64,000 bases of DNA, from NCBI GenBank assembly GCA_910588465.1, contig CAJUOP010000011.1, positions 5,169 through 69,168 of the forward strand, given 5' to 3'. Below are positions 42,646-50,746 of the stretch, in pieces (position 1 is the first letter of the stretch; the number at the start of each line of letters is the position of its first letter). The notes beneath the pieces are model-generated. The model ran no database searches. It was given only the letters and a program-made list of their open reading frames with translations, and had not been told where the DNA came from. Source of the DNA: an uncultured Christensenellaceae bacterium. GTDB taxonomy: Bacteria; Bacillota; Clostridia; Christensenellales; Borkfalkiaceae. Position numbers and translations under genes: made by a program.

Positions 42646-43491
42646 ATGAAACGAATTAACCCGAACCAACTCTCTATCTTCGATATCGTCTTTGAAAAAC
42701 CAAACGAGCCAATCGTTTCGCCACCTGTTATCGAACCTATTCACAACCGAAAAGATCAAGTCAATGACAGAACTATGTGCTCCTATCCCGTTCCAACCGT
42801 AGATGAAATAATAAATCTCATAGACCGTTCGTCTTACACGGTAGGAAAAAGTAAGCTTATTTCCGACGTGTTTGCCTGCGGAGCATTAGCCATCTCTAAC
42901 GCTGTCGATCTTACCCAATTCGAAGAACGGGAAGAACAATACAAACAAATCATGCACGGCTACAAACCCAAAGAGCGCGAATTAATTGCAGAGGTTTTCA
43001 GCAAGATATTCGCACTTTTAACTTCCGTCACATACGACAACGGCAAGTTCGACGATTATCTCGGGGATTTGTTTATGCGGTGTAATCAAGGTAACAAAAA
43101 CGTAGGGCAATTCTTTACGCCTTATTATATTTCGCATTTCATGGCAAAATCCAACATAACCGCCGACGATTTACTATCAAAAGACGTTATTACGATCAGC
43201 GATCCGTGTTCGGGCGGTGGCGGGCTGCTCATGGCGGCGTTGGACATTCTCAAAAACGATTATAATGTCAACTATGCCGCGCACTGCTTAATGCAAGCAG
43301 GCGATATAGATGTTCGCTGCGTTCACATGACTTATCTGCAACTCGCCCTTGCCGGTGTTCCAGCTATCGTCTGCCACCAAAACACTTTAACGAACGAGCG
43401 TTGGAGCGTTTGGAAAACCCCCGCCTTTATTTTCCAATACCACCGCTTTTACAAATACGATATTCGCATCCCAAAGGAGAAAACTGCATGA
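42646..43491 (+). CDS. N6-adenine-methylase-like protein without a visible catalytic NPPF motif
   Basis: The 281-aa protein has a type-I-methylase-like core: GNKNVGQFFTPYYISHFM (residues about 150-170) and the SAM loop DPCSGGGGLLM (about 187). After LALAGVPAIVCHQNTL, where the motif (N/D)PP(F/Y) should occur, the sequence is WSVWKTPAFIF and then ends. Small methylase-like proteins of this layout are common in conjugative elements. It may bind SAM and DNA without methylating, or use an unusual motif. It is coupled (ATGA) to a 29-aa frame downstream. Confidence 0.85.
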   Translation: MKRINPNQLSIFDIVFEKPNEPIVSPPVIEPIHNRKDQVNDRTMCSYPVPTVDEIINLIDRSSYTVGKSKLISDVFACGALAISNAVDLTQFEEREEQYKQIMHGYKPKERELIAEVFSKIFALLTSVTYDNGKFDDYLGDLFMRCNQGNKNVGQFFTPYYISHFMAKSNITADDLLSKDVITISDPCSGGGGLLMAALDILKNDYNVNYAAHCLMQAGDIDVRCVHMTYLQLALAGVPAIVCHQNTLTNERWSVWKTPAFIFQYHRFYKYDIRIPKEKTA

Positions 43492-43577
43492 AAATTGGAA
43501 CTGTCATACATAACGAAACAATGACACTAAAAAATCTAGAAAATTATATTATAAAAATGCTCGCCTATAATCAATAA
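43488..43577 (+). CDS. 29-aa peptide coupled to the methylase-like gene
   Basis: ATG 43488 overlaps the methylase stop (ATGA), AAAGGAG lies upstream, and TAA is at 43575-43577 just before a terminator. It may be a real peptide or the truncated start of a longer gene cut when the AT-rich island arrived. Confidence 0.4.
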   Translation: MKIGTVIHNETMTLKNLENYIIKMLAYNQ

Positions 43578-43583
43578 AAGCAA

Positions 43584-43622
43584 AAGGAGCACCGTACAAC
43601 CGTATGGTGCTCCTTTTATTAT
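43584..43622. terminator. Bidirectional terminator at the accessory-cluster/surface-gene junction
   Basis: An 11-bp stem (AAAGGAGCACC with GGTGCTCCTTT, 12-nt loop) is flanked by a T-run and A-run. It ends the plus-strand cluster and the minus-strand surface operon. Confidence 0.85.
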
Positions 43623-43634
43623 TCAATTGTATTT

Positions 43635-46600
43635 TTAGTTGATCCCGAGTTGTTCTGCATATCTTTCGACCAGCTGCGCAAGTCGCTCTTCCGTTACGAG
43701 CCCTTTACCGATTGCAACCTTAAAGTATTGTGCATTAAATGCATCGAATACTTCCTGCGACACAGGCAGCTTTTGTGCAAACTCCTCATACGTAAACAGT
43801 CCATACTTTGCTATATCTCTTTCCATTGCCGCTACGTCATATTGCATCGTTTCCGCGTCCACCTCGAAGATATTAAACAGTCCGTTGATTCCTCCCGGCA
43901 TGGAGAGCATCCCGTTAACATAGTAACAAAGATGACTGTAAGTAACAGGACTCCAAGCCGTCGTATATTCCTCACACACATCTACTTTTACAAGCTGTAC
44001 GGTTGTCCATGTCAACTGACCGTTCGTGCCTACCGTTTGCTTATTAAACCAATGCCCGATATACTGAGAAGCATTTTCGTCAAGATACACGTATTGATTA
44101 AGCGTCGCATCCCAGAACCCATGTTCAGTTATAACCTTTACGCTTGTCCCGTCTGAGAAGTATACATTAATCACCTCGTATTGTTGTGTAGGATCACTGT
44201 CAATAAACAAGATTGGAGCGATATCAAACGTTCCTGTATGTAAATTCCACACGAGCAGCATTTCGTCTCCCGTCAAACTCTCCACGGGAACTTGCCGACC
44301 GTCCGCAAGAGTAATGAGTGTTCCAGAGGCAACGCAACCACCCGAGCCTCCGCCGTTAGGATCATATACATCTGCATATTTTTCGTCCTTAACTTTTAAT
44401 AATTGAACAGAGTCTACATTCGTACGCACAGTTTCAGATACAATAACTTGCCCATATGCATTATTATTAACATCACTTACAGTTACATTTACTTGCCCTG
44501 CCAACCTTGCTATCATCGGTTGGATGTTTCTATCATAATACAAGCTGGCTGCCCATGTAATAGTTGCCCAATTTGTACAGCTTTCCAAATAACTATTCTC
44601 CCAAGCACTTCCAACTATTCCCCCAATACATACCGTTGAATTGTTAGAAAAATTATAATAAATATTTCCGCTATTAGTGCAATTCTTAATGGTCGTGTTT
44701 TGATAACTTGCGGCAGCAATTCCACCCATAGGTGACCCGCCCCCCAATGAAGCATAATTGTAACAATTCTCTATAACACCATAATTATTACCGCAAACGC
44801 CACCCAAATCTACGGTAAACACATTATGCGCATATAAATCCACCGAACAGGTTCCGGATGAATACATATAGGGATTTTGTACCGTTTTTTCGATATAAAC
44901 ACCATTCAAGGTTCCATAATTAATTCCTACGGCACCACCGACACCTGTAAATATCACTTCGACATTTGAAGGCTTATCTAATACATTAATAGTAGGTTTA
45001 AACCGAACTGATAGTACTTGCCCTTTATTACTATTTATAAAACCATAATTTTTCCCATAGGGAACTGATAAGTTTTGATAAGTTATGGTATGATTATTTC
45101 CGATCAAAGTGCCATTAAATTCAGGAATACCGCCCCATGCCCCTCCGACTTCACAATCGTTCATTAGCTCAAACGTACGTGAAGTTGTATTAAAACTCAT
45201 AAGCTCAATTAATTGGTTGTTCGTCCAAATTTCATATCTGAAAGTATTGGAATTGTAGCAATTATTCAAAGGCAATTCATTCCAAACCGCCGTAAAACTA
45301 ACTGAATTCGAGGAAAAAGTATAATTCGCCCCAAAATCATATGTTTTGCCATTTGAATTATTTCTCCAATATCCACTATGTCCACCTAAAAATGAAGTGG
45401 GTAGTTTTATAATGTCCCCTTCTAATCCCGTAACGCTTCTCACCGTGCTTCCTCCAACAGGATTAAAAGTAGCAGTTAAACACCACTTTGCATAAAGCGT
45501 TCTATTTTCATAACTTTTCAACTTTGTGGTTGGCAAATATTGCTCACCGCTACCATTCTTTTCTGTAAACCATCCATCAAAAACCGCCGACGGTTTTGTT
45601 GGAATAGGCAATGTCCCTATAGGTTCGTCTCTTTGAACATCAATATAGTTCTTGTTCTGGGGCAATACTCCACCACAAGGATCAAATGAGATTCTATACT
45701 TGGAATAAAGAATTTTTGCAAAACTATTGCTCTTGAAAGTTGATTTCCAACCCGATTGGGTGTCTTCATTCCATTGAGGATATTGCTCATATACAAAATC
45801 TATATCTACAACCTGTTCATTTGTCCACCCCTTAACCACTTCCTTCTCCACAGTTTTTACATTGCTGGGTATTTTAAGAGTCGATAATTGTTTAGTATTA
45901 TAAAAAGCGGTTTCCCCAATATATGTAAAAGTAGATAGCGTCGGTAAAGACACTGTACCTTTAGTATTTTGTTCTGTCGCTTTAGTTTCCTGTTCTTCCA
46001 CGATTTTTTCAGGATCCTGCCTTTCAGTAGGAGTAATAAAATAAATATTTTCTAATTGTTGACATTCATAAAACATCGCTTTGCAAATACCGGGCAAATT
46101 ATTCGGCAAAATAATTGTTTTAACTTTAGCCTCAGTAAAAATATTTTCAGCAAGTTGATTATTAGTTGTCGCGTCTATATAATTTACTTGTCGATTAATA
46201 GTAATATTATTTCCTTCGCATCCCCAAAATGCTCCCGTTTCTATACTTATGGGTTGATCCGAATACTCTATAATTAATTGTGTAAATGTAGTGTACGAAT
46301 AAGAATAAGTTTCTATTAATAAATTGGGCAATCCGTTAGGATGAGTGGCTGGTATAACTATAACAGAATTTTTATAAAAATCCTCCACATACGGCTGTCC
46401 GCCTGCGAGAGCATAACCTACTATATTAGTACTCGTATTATTCAAGTATCCACGAGTTGTCGCATATATAGGATTATAAACCGGAGGATCTTCATGTTTA
46501 CTTCCGTATTCAACATTTAAATTTCCATTGTAAGAATTCCATGTACTTGACCAAGAAGAGGTTTCATTTTCCTCAGCTCTTACTCTTACAAAAGTATTGC

Positions 46601-47093
46601 AATTCCGAAAAACCGTTACACCCATAGAGGTAATTGATTTGGGAATCGTAATTTCCGAAAGTGCTGTACAACGCATAAATGAATTATTGCCAATCACTTT
46701 TACGTTTGCTAAATACATTTCTTCTAATGCGGTACAATTGGCAAATGCTGTATTCCCTATTTTTTCAACTGTAGGCGATAAAGTAACTCTTTTTAATTTT
46801 GTAGAAGACATGAACCCATTTAATGCAATCTCGGTAACTCGGTATATCTTCCCATCTATTTCCGTTTCGCGGGGTATAATCGCCCTAGTCGCCGATTCCT
46901 TATTCGCGATGCAAACATCGCAATCCGTATCGTTTATGGGTGTAAATGTATAAGTGGCCAGCACGTCATCAGGAGAAAGAGCATAAACAACATGCGGTTC
47001 AAATTTAACACAAAAGAATAGTGCTAAAAATACAAGTACAACTAAACCAAATCCGCAAAAACCAACAAAAATTTTCTTTTTTAAAATTTTCAT
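43635..47093 (-). CDS. BspA-type leucine-rich-repeat surface protein with InlB and GLUG repeats and a C-terminal Hint domain
   Basis: The 1152-aa product has an N-terminal membrane or signal segment (about 8-32) and LRR_5/BspA repeats (about 60-180 and 280-420; VEKIGNTAFANCTALEEMYL). An InlB B-repeat (about 455-525, YRISFDPCGG..YAKW) and GLUG-type repeats (about 640-890, GGVCGNNYGVIENCYN) follow. The C-terminal Hedgehog/intein (Hint) domain starts at Cys920 (GGCVASGTLITLADGRQVPVESL) and contains TEHGFWD with His991. Hint domains break the peptide bond before their first Cys, so the protein may release or ligate its N-terminal part. About 90 residues follow the Hint core. It is the last gene of the minus-strand surface operon. 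Confidence 0.88.
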   Translation of the reverse strand: MKILKKKIFVGFCGFGLVVLVFLALFFCVKFEPHVVYALSPDDVLATYTFTPINDTDCDVCIANKESATRAIIPRETEIDGKIYRVTEIALNGFMSSTKLKRVTLSPTVEKIGNTAFANCTALEEMYLANVKVIGNNSFMRCTALSEITIPKSITSMGVTVFRNCNTFVRVRAEENETSSWSSTWNSYNGNLNVEYGSKHEDPPVYNPIYATTRGYLNNTSTNIVGYALAGGQPYVEDFYKNSVIVIPATHPNGLPNLLIETYSYSYTTFTQLIIEYSDQPISIETGAFWGCEGNNITINRQVNYIDATTNNQLAENIFTEAKVKTIILPNNLPGICKAMFYECQQLENIYFITPTERQDPEKIVEEQETKATEQNTKGTVSLPTLSTFTYIGETAFYNTKQLSTLKIPSNVKTVEKEVVKGWTNEQVVDIDFVYEQYPQWNEDTQSGWKSTFKSNSFAKILYSKYRISFDPCGGVLPQNKNYIDVQRDEPIGTLPIPTKPSAVFDGWFTEKNGSGEQYLPTTKLKSYENRTLYAKWCLTATFNPVGGSTVRSVTGLEGDIIKLPTSFLGGHSGYWRNNSNGKTYDFGANYTFSSNSVSFTAVWNELPLNNCYNSNTFRYEIWTNNQLIELMSFNTTSRTFELMNDCEVGGAWGGIPEFNGTLIGNNHTITYQNLSVPYGKNYGFINSNKGQVLSVRFKPTINVLDKPSNVEVIFTGVGGAVGINYGTLNGVYIEKTVQNPYMYSSGTCSVDLYAHNVFTVDLGGVCGNNYGVIENCYNYASLGGGSPMGGIAAASYQNTTIKNCTNSGNIYYNFSNNSTVCIGGIVGSAWENSYLESCTNWATITWAASLYYDRNIQPMIARLAGQVNVTVSDVNNNAYGQVIVSETVRTNVDSVQLLKVKDEKYADVYDPNGGGSGGCVASGTLITLADGRQVPVESLTGDEMLLVWNLHTGTFDIAPILFIDSDPTQQYEVINVYFSDGTSVKVITEHGFWDATLNQYVYLDENASQYIGHWFNKQTVGTNGQLTWTTVQLVKVDVCEEYTTAWSPVTYSHLCYYVNGMLSMPGGINGLFNIFEVDAETMQYDVAAMERDIAKYGLFTYEEFAQKLPVSQEVFDAFNAQYFKVAIGKGLVTEERLAQLVERYAEQLGIN

Positions 47094-47130
47094 ATCGAAA
47101 ATTCCTCCTTCGCTTTAAATATTATTTTCG

Positions 47131-49353
47131 TTAATCAACCATCCACAAAAATGTGGGCGGGGATTTTTCCTGATTATAAAAAATTGCCATCCCATCCCTA
47201 TTGAGTTTGTCAGCCAAAAAAAACATTTCTTTTTCATAAATATAAGCAGTTATATCTAGCAATACATCTTTATCGTTTCTATTTTCCCCAACAATATTTG
47301 CAATAAAAGTTTTATCCCTATGCAAAACATGGCAGTTTATAAAAATTGATTCGTCAATGATAATTCCTACAAAGGCACCTATAATTGGTAGTCCTGTTGA
47401 TTGCGCATAAACAGTTCCCTTTATATCCCCATAATAATAACAGTTTTTTATCTGTGAATCCTCAATAGCGATTGCAAATCCTGCCGCCATAGTTCTTCCG
47501 GAGTTTTCATCCACATTAACGTTATATACATTGCTCTTAGAAAAACTATCTTGTATGACAGATTCACTAATTATAAATCCAAATCCTGAACCATGTATAA
47601 CTGCCACCACTTTACCTAAAACACAACATTGTTCTAAACTGCACTTGTTTACGCGATGCACAAAGCCAAAAGCTCTCTTCGCTTCAATATCACCAGAATA
47701 ACAACAACGCAAAAATTTTGTTTTAAAGTAATTAAGTCCAAAACCTGCAACCAGCCCATTTCCGTTAGCGCTAATTTTTCCCGCTGCACGACAATCAAAA
47801 ATACTCCCTCCCAAAGATTGACTTAAAAAGCCAGCTCCATTACCGCTTACAATCATCTCGCTCTCTGCTCTGCAATTTTGTATGACTCCTTCTCCATAAA
47901 TAGTTGCATCATGTATAAAACCTGAGGCAGCATAAGATTCAATTTTTCCTTTTGTGATACAATCTTTCACTACTGTTCTAGCTGTTTGGGTCACTTCAAA
48001 TAAACACATAAACCCGCCTGCTTGCGCCAATTGATTAGGCGACATTATATTAATATTAGTTTTATTATTGTTTATTATAGTTGATCCGTGATCGCAATTA
48101 TTCGCATACTGTCCTATCAGTCCTCCAATATAAATTAAGCGTTTTGAACTTAAAACATCTATTTCACCCGTAACACTACAATTGTTAATTATTGAACCTT
48201 GTCCAGCTCCACTTAAACCGCCCACACAAAATGCTTTTATATTAACATCCGATTGCAAATTAGAGCTTTGCAAATCGTTTAATTCGATATCAACTTCTGC
48301 ATGGCAATTCAATATATTCCCACCCAAAAATCCAACTAATCCGCCAATATAAACTTTATTATGAAATATATCTTTGCCATCAAGTTTTCCATCGACACAA
48401 ATATTTTCTAACTCTCCATACGAAATACCCGCTATAGCCCCTGCCGCAAATGTATTAAAACTCGCTTCACTGTTTCGGAATTTAATATGGAATTCTTCCA
48501 AATGTAAATTACGTATAACACCTCCCGCTCCAACAACTCCAAATAACGATGGACACTGAGAACTTGAATTTACCATCATATTTTGAATAGTATATCCATA
48601 TCCATCAAAACAACCCAAAAAACCTGTTTCATCGGAAAAAAGTGGCTCATGATTGTATCCGCTTAAATCCAAATTGCACATTAGCCGAAAATATGCAGCA
48701 GGAAAATATGCTACGTTTTTGAATTCCACATAGGAAGTTATCTGAAACGGATCCTCTTTCGTTCCACTCCCCACCGTGTAGCATCTTTCAAAATAAGCAG
48801 ATATTTTGAGCCCCGAATCACTGCAAAAATCTTCTCTAGATGCTTGCGTCTCCCCGTCGGACCAACTCACAAAACGACAGCCAATATCCGGAACGGCCGT
48901 CACTTTCGCACCATATTCCCTATAAGCAACCTGCTGATGTAGCTCGCCTTCAATTTTGCCATACTCACCCGCTGCATATTCAATGGTAAATTTTACTTTT
49001 TCAAAAATTGCAGTTACAGAAATATTCGCCGTTACTTTCCTGTCCGTGCGCATATCTTCAGTCACACCGTCCGACCATTTCACGAATATATGTCCGTCGT
49101 TGGGTATGGCTTTCACCATCTCGGAATTTTCTCCTGCCAAAACGGTTTGATGCGTAATTCCTTCGATTTTACCCCCAATTCCTGCCGAATATTGCACGTT
49201 GAATTTCTCCCCCTCGGGCGGGGCTGTTTCAGTGCATGCACAAAGACACAACGCAAGCATACAAAGTAAAAGTAATATTCCTAAAACTTTTAATAAACTT
49301 TGGTATAAAGAGCGATGGTAAACCTCCCGAAAAATCATTTGCCTTCCTCGCAT
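47131..49353 (-). CDS. Surface lipoprotein with InlB-like and GLUG-type repeats
   Basis: The 740-aa product has a hydrophobic N-terminus ending in a lipobox-like LCLCAC (lipid-accepting Cys about residue 40). Two InlB/Flg_new-like modules follow (VQYSAGIGGKIEG...FVKWSDG and IEYAAGEYGKIEG...FVSWSDG), then about 550 residues of beta-solenoid with GLUG-like repeats (IGGLVGFLGGNILNCHAEVDI, VGGLSGAGQGSIINNCSV). ATG 49353 overlaps the stop of the interrupted small gene upstream (TAATG) and has AAGGAG. It is co-transcribed with the Hint protein gene 37 nt downstream. Adhesion or envelope function is inferred. Confidence 0.85.
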   Translation of the reverse strand: MRGRQMIFREVYHRSLYQSLLKVLGILLLLCMLALCLCACTETAPPEGEKFNVQYSAGIGGKIEGITHQTVLAGENSEMVKAIPNDGHIFVKWSDGVTEDMRTDRKVTANISVTAIFEKVKFTIEYAAGEYGKIEGELHQQVAYREYGAKVTAVPDIGCRFVSWSDGETQASREDFCSDSGLKISAYFERCYTVGSGTKEDPFQITSYVEFKNVAYFPAAYFRLMCNLDLSGYNHEPLFSDETGFLGCFDGYGYTIQNMMVNSSSQCPSLFGVVGAGGVIRNLHLEEFHIKFRNSEASFNTFAAGAIAGISYGELENICVDGKLDGKDIFHNKVYIGGLVGFLGGNILNCHAEVDIELNDLQSSNLQSDVNIKAFCVGGLSGAGQGSIINNCSVTGEIDVLSSKRLIYIGGLIGQYANNCDHGSTIINNNKTNINIMSPNQLAQAGGFMCLFEVTQTARTVVKDCITKGKIESYAASGFIHDATIYGEGVIQNCRAESEMIVSGNGAGFLSQSLGGSIFDCRAAGKISANGNGLVAGFGLNYFKTKFLRCCYSGDIEAKRAFGFVHRVNKCSLEQCCVLGKVVAVIHGSGFGFIISESVIQDSFSKSNVYNVNVDENSGRTMAAGFAIAIEDSQIKNCYYYGDIKGTVYAQSTGLPIIGAFVGIIIDESIFINCHVLHRDKTFIANIVGENRNDKDVLLDITAYIYEKEMFFLADKLNRDGMAIFYNQEKSPPTFLWMVD

Positions 49354-49592
49354 TAAACAATAATCTCCTTATAAAATAAATGATGATCCTCTCCAACAAC
49401 CGTAATATAATAAACCAAGTCCCCGCGGTGAAATAGAGATCTCAGTTTTGCTTCAAACTGTTTTTGATCATAGGGAGTATTAATAGCATACGTCGACTCT
49501 GTTAACTTTTCGCCGTTATGTTTTTCGACGAATTCATAAAAATCAGTATAGTCGTGCCCTTTCTAAATATCGTATGTAACAATCCGCATCAT
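49353..49592 (-). pseudogene. Small gene interrupted by an in-frame TAG at codon 10
   Basis: ATG 49592 has a perfect GGAGG site. Nine codons (MMRIVTYDI) are followed by TAG (49563-49565), after which the same frame stays open for 69 more codons and ends exactly on the start of the lipoprotein gene (TAATG). The reassembled protein (KGHDYTDFYEFVEKHNGEK ... YYITVVGED) has the size and strand pattern of small Cas2-/SinR-like ferredoxin-fold proteins; that family guess is weak. A nonsense mutation is the simplest explanation. Confidence 0.6.
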
Positions 49593-49691
49593 TTTTTTGT
49601 CCTCCGTAAAAAATTTTTAATGTACTTTTTGTACTATTCATATATAAGACGACGAAACAATGCCAATTTTACGCAAGTTTTATAAAATTTA

Positions 49692-49735
49692 CAAAAAAAG
49701 ATTGGAAAAATTTTTCCCAATCTTTTTTTCGACTT
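49692..49735. terminator. Bidirectional terminator between the sigma-factor gene and the surface operon
   Basis: A stem of AAAAAAGATTGG with CCAATCTTTTTT has T-runs on both strands. The rest of 49593-49936 is AT-rich. A promoter for the surface operon is likely at about 49629-49660 (TTGGCA on the minus strand, then TATATG). No other gene is seen. Confidence 0.75.
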
Positions 49736-49936
49736 CCTACTGAATTTATTAAAAAAGCGTTTCCAGCACTGCAAAGAAATTTTATTTGCGGATAATATTT
49801 CAAATCGGCATCCGCAATTTTGTTAAGCTGCAATCACACATAGCTCATATTTATTTTCTTCTCGGTTACCATATTTATCAGCTTAACATCCTTTTATTAT
49901 AAAAACAATACCTTAATGCAATATTTTCGTAATTTT

Positions 49937-50458
49937 TTAATTTTTATCTTTTAATTTTTGCAGGGCTCTATAATATATCGAGGACACTGAACTGACGGGC
50001 TTTTTTAAAACCTTCGATATTTCTTTAAAAGACATATCTTCTACAAATTTAAAAATCAATATTCTCTGTTCAACCTCGCTCAAATCTTTTATTTCAAAAT
50101 AAAACTGGTCGATCCCCACAAGATTTTCAAACGCATCTTGCTCAGAGGGAAAAATCTCGTACAACTGCGACTCTTTTTTAATTTTATCCTTTGCCGAATT
50201 GACAGAAAGCGTATAAAGCCATCCTTTCGGATTTTTAATTTGTTTCTTAGGCGAATATAGCCATAACTTTAATAAAATATCGTCAACCACTTCTTCCGCC
50301 AAAAACGATGACTTCGTAACAGTGAGAGCGGCAACATAAATCAATTTTTTGTAATCGCCATAAAATTCTTCAAGGGAATCTTTATCCCCCGAAGCTATTT
50401 TCTTCAATAACGTATTAAAATAATGCGTTTCATCGTTTAAATGTGTTTCTTTTTGCAT
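49937..50458 (-). CDS. ECF-type RNA polymerase sigma factor
   Basis: The 173-aa protein has sigma-70 region 2 (FYGDYKKLIYVAALTVTKSSFLAEEVVDDILLKLW, with NPKGWLYTLSVNSAKDK) and region 4 (LSEVEQRILIFKFVEDMSFKEISKVLKKPVSSVSSIYYRALQKL). There is no adjacent anti-sigma factor. It stands next to the surface-protein operon in the AT-rich island and may drive it or other genes of the element (inference). Confidence 0.92.
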   Translation of the reverse strand: MQKETHLNDETHYFNTLLKKIASGDKDSLEEFYGDYKKLIYVAALTVTKSSFLAEEVVDDILLKLWLYSPKKQIKNPKGWLYTLSVNSAKDKIKKESQLYEIFPSEQDAFENLVGIDQFYFEIKDLSEVEQRILIFKFVEDMSFKEISKVLKKPVSSVSSIYYRALQKLKDKN

Positions 50459-50481
50459 TAAGTAATTACTTCTCTTTGTTA

Positions 50482-50511
50482 ATTATATCACATTCAATAG
50501 TTCACTGTCAA
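50482..50511 (-). promoter_or_regulatory. Sigma-A promoter of the ECF sigma-factor gene
   Basis: TTGACA (50506-50511), 18 bp and TATAAT (50482-50487) on the minus strand. Confidence 0.75.
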
Positions 50512-50567
50512 TAATTATTTTTTATTTTAACCGACATGAGATTTCTAATTTTATCTGCTCTTTGATT

Positions 50568-50635
50568 GTGGCGCGTGCGCTTGGCTTGATACAAGTCGGC
50601 TCGCTTCGCTCGCCGACGACAAGCGCACGCGCCAC
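50568..50635. other. Large hairpin next to the HUH replication gene, candidate origin or nick-site structure 1
   Basis: A perfect 16-bp GC-rich stem (50568-50583 with 50620-50635, GTGGCGCGTGCGCTTG) encloses a 36-nt loop that itself folds into two smaller hairpins (CTTG/CAAG and GTCGGC/GCCGAC). No coding frame or T-run explains it. Confidence 0.55.
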
Positions 50636-50643
50636 CCGACAAA

Positions 50644-50746
50644 ACGAACGCACGAAATAAGCAAAACGGATCGGGCGTTCGCCGCTAATCCGCTTGGCGA
50701 ATCGCCCGCGTTTTTCCGTTTTTGAGCTTTATTTCGTATTCGTTCT
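50644..50746. other. Long imperfect palindrome at the 3' end of the HUH replication gene, candidate origin structure 2
   Basis: The core stem CGGGCG-TT-CGCC / GGCGAA-T-CGCCCG (about 50672-50708) is extended outward on both sides by AAAACGG/CCGTTTT, CGAAATAA/TTATTTCG and GAACG/CGTTC, making a cruciform of about 100 bp. Its right arm reaches the TAG stop of the Rep gene (50745-50747). T-runs on the right side would also allow terminator function. Confidence 0.55.

Noticed and set aside
49563..49565. TAG read as an amino acid (recoded stop)
   Set aside because: Other genes in the window use TAG as a normal stop (17404, 39636, 50745), so a nonsense mutation is simpler.
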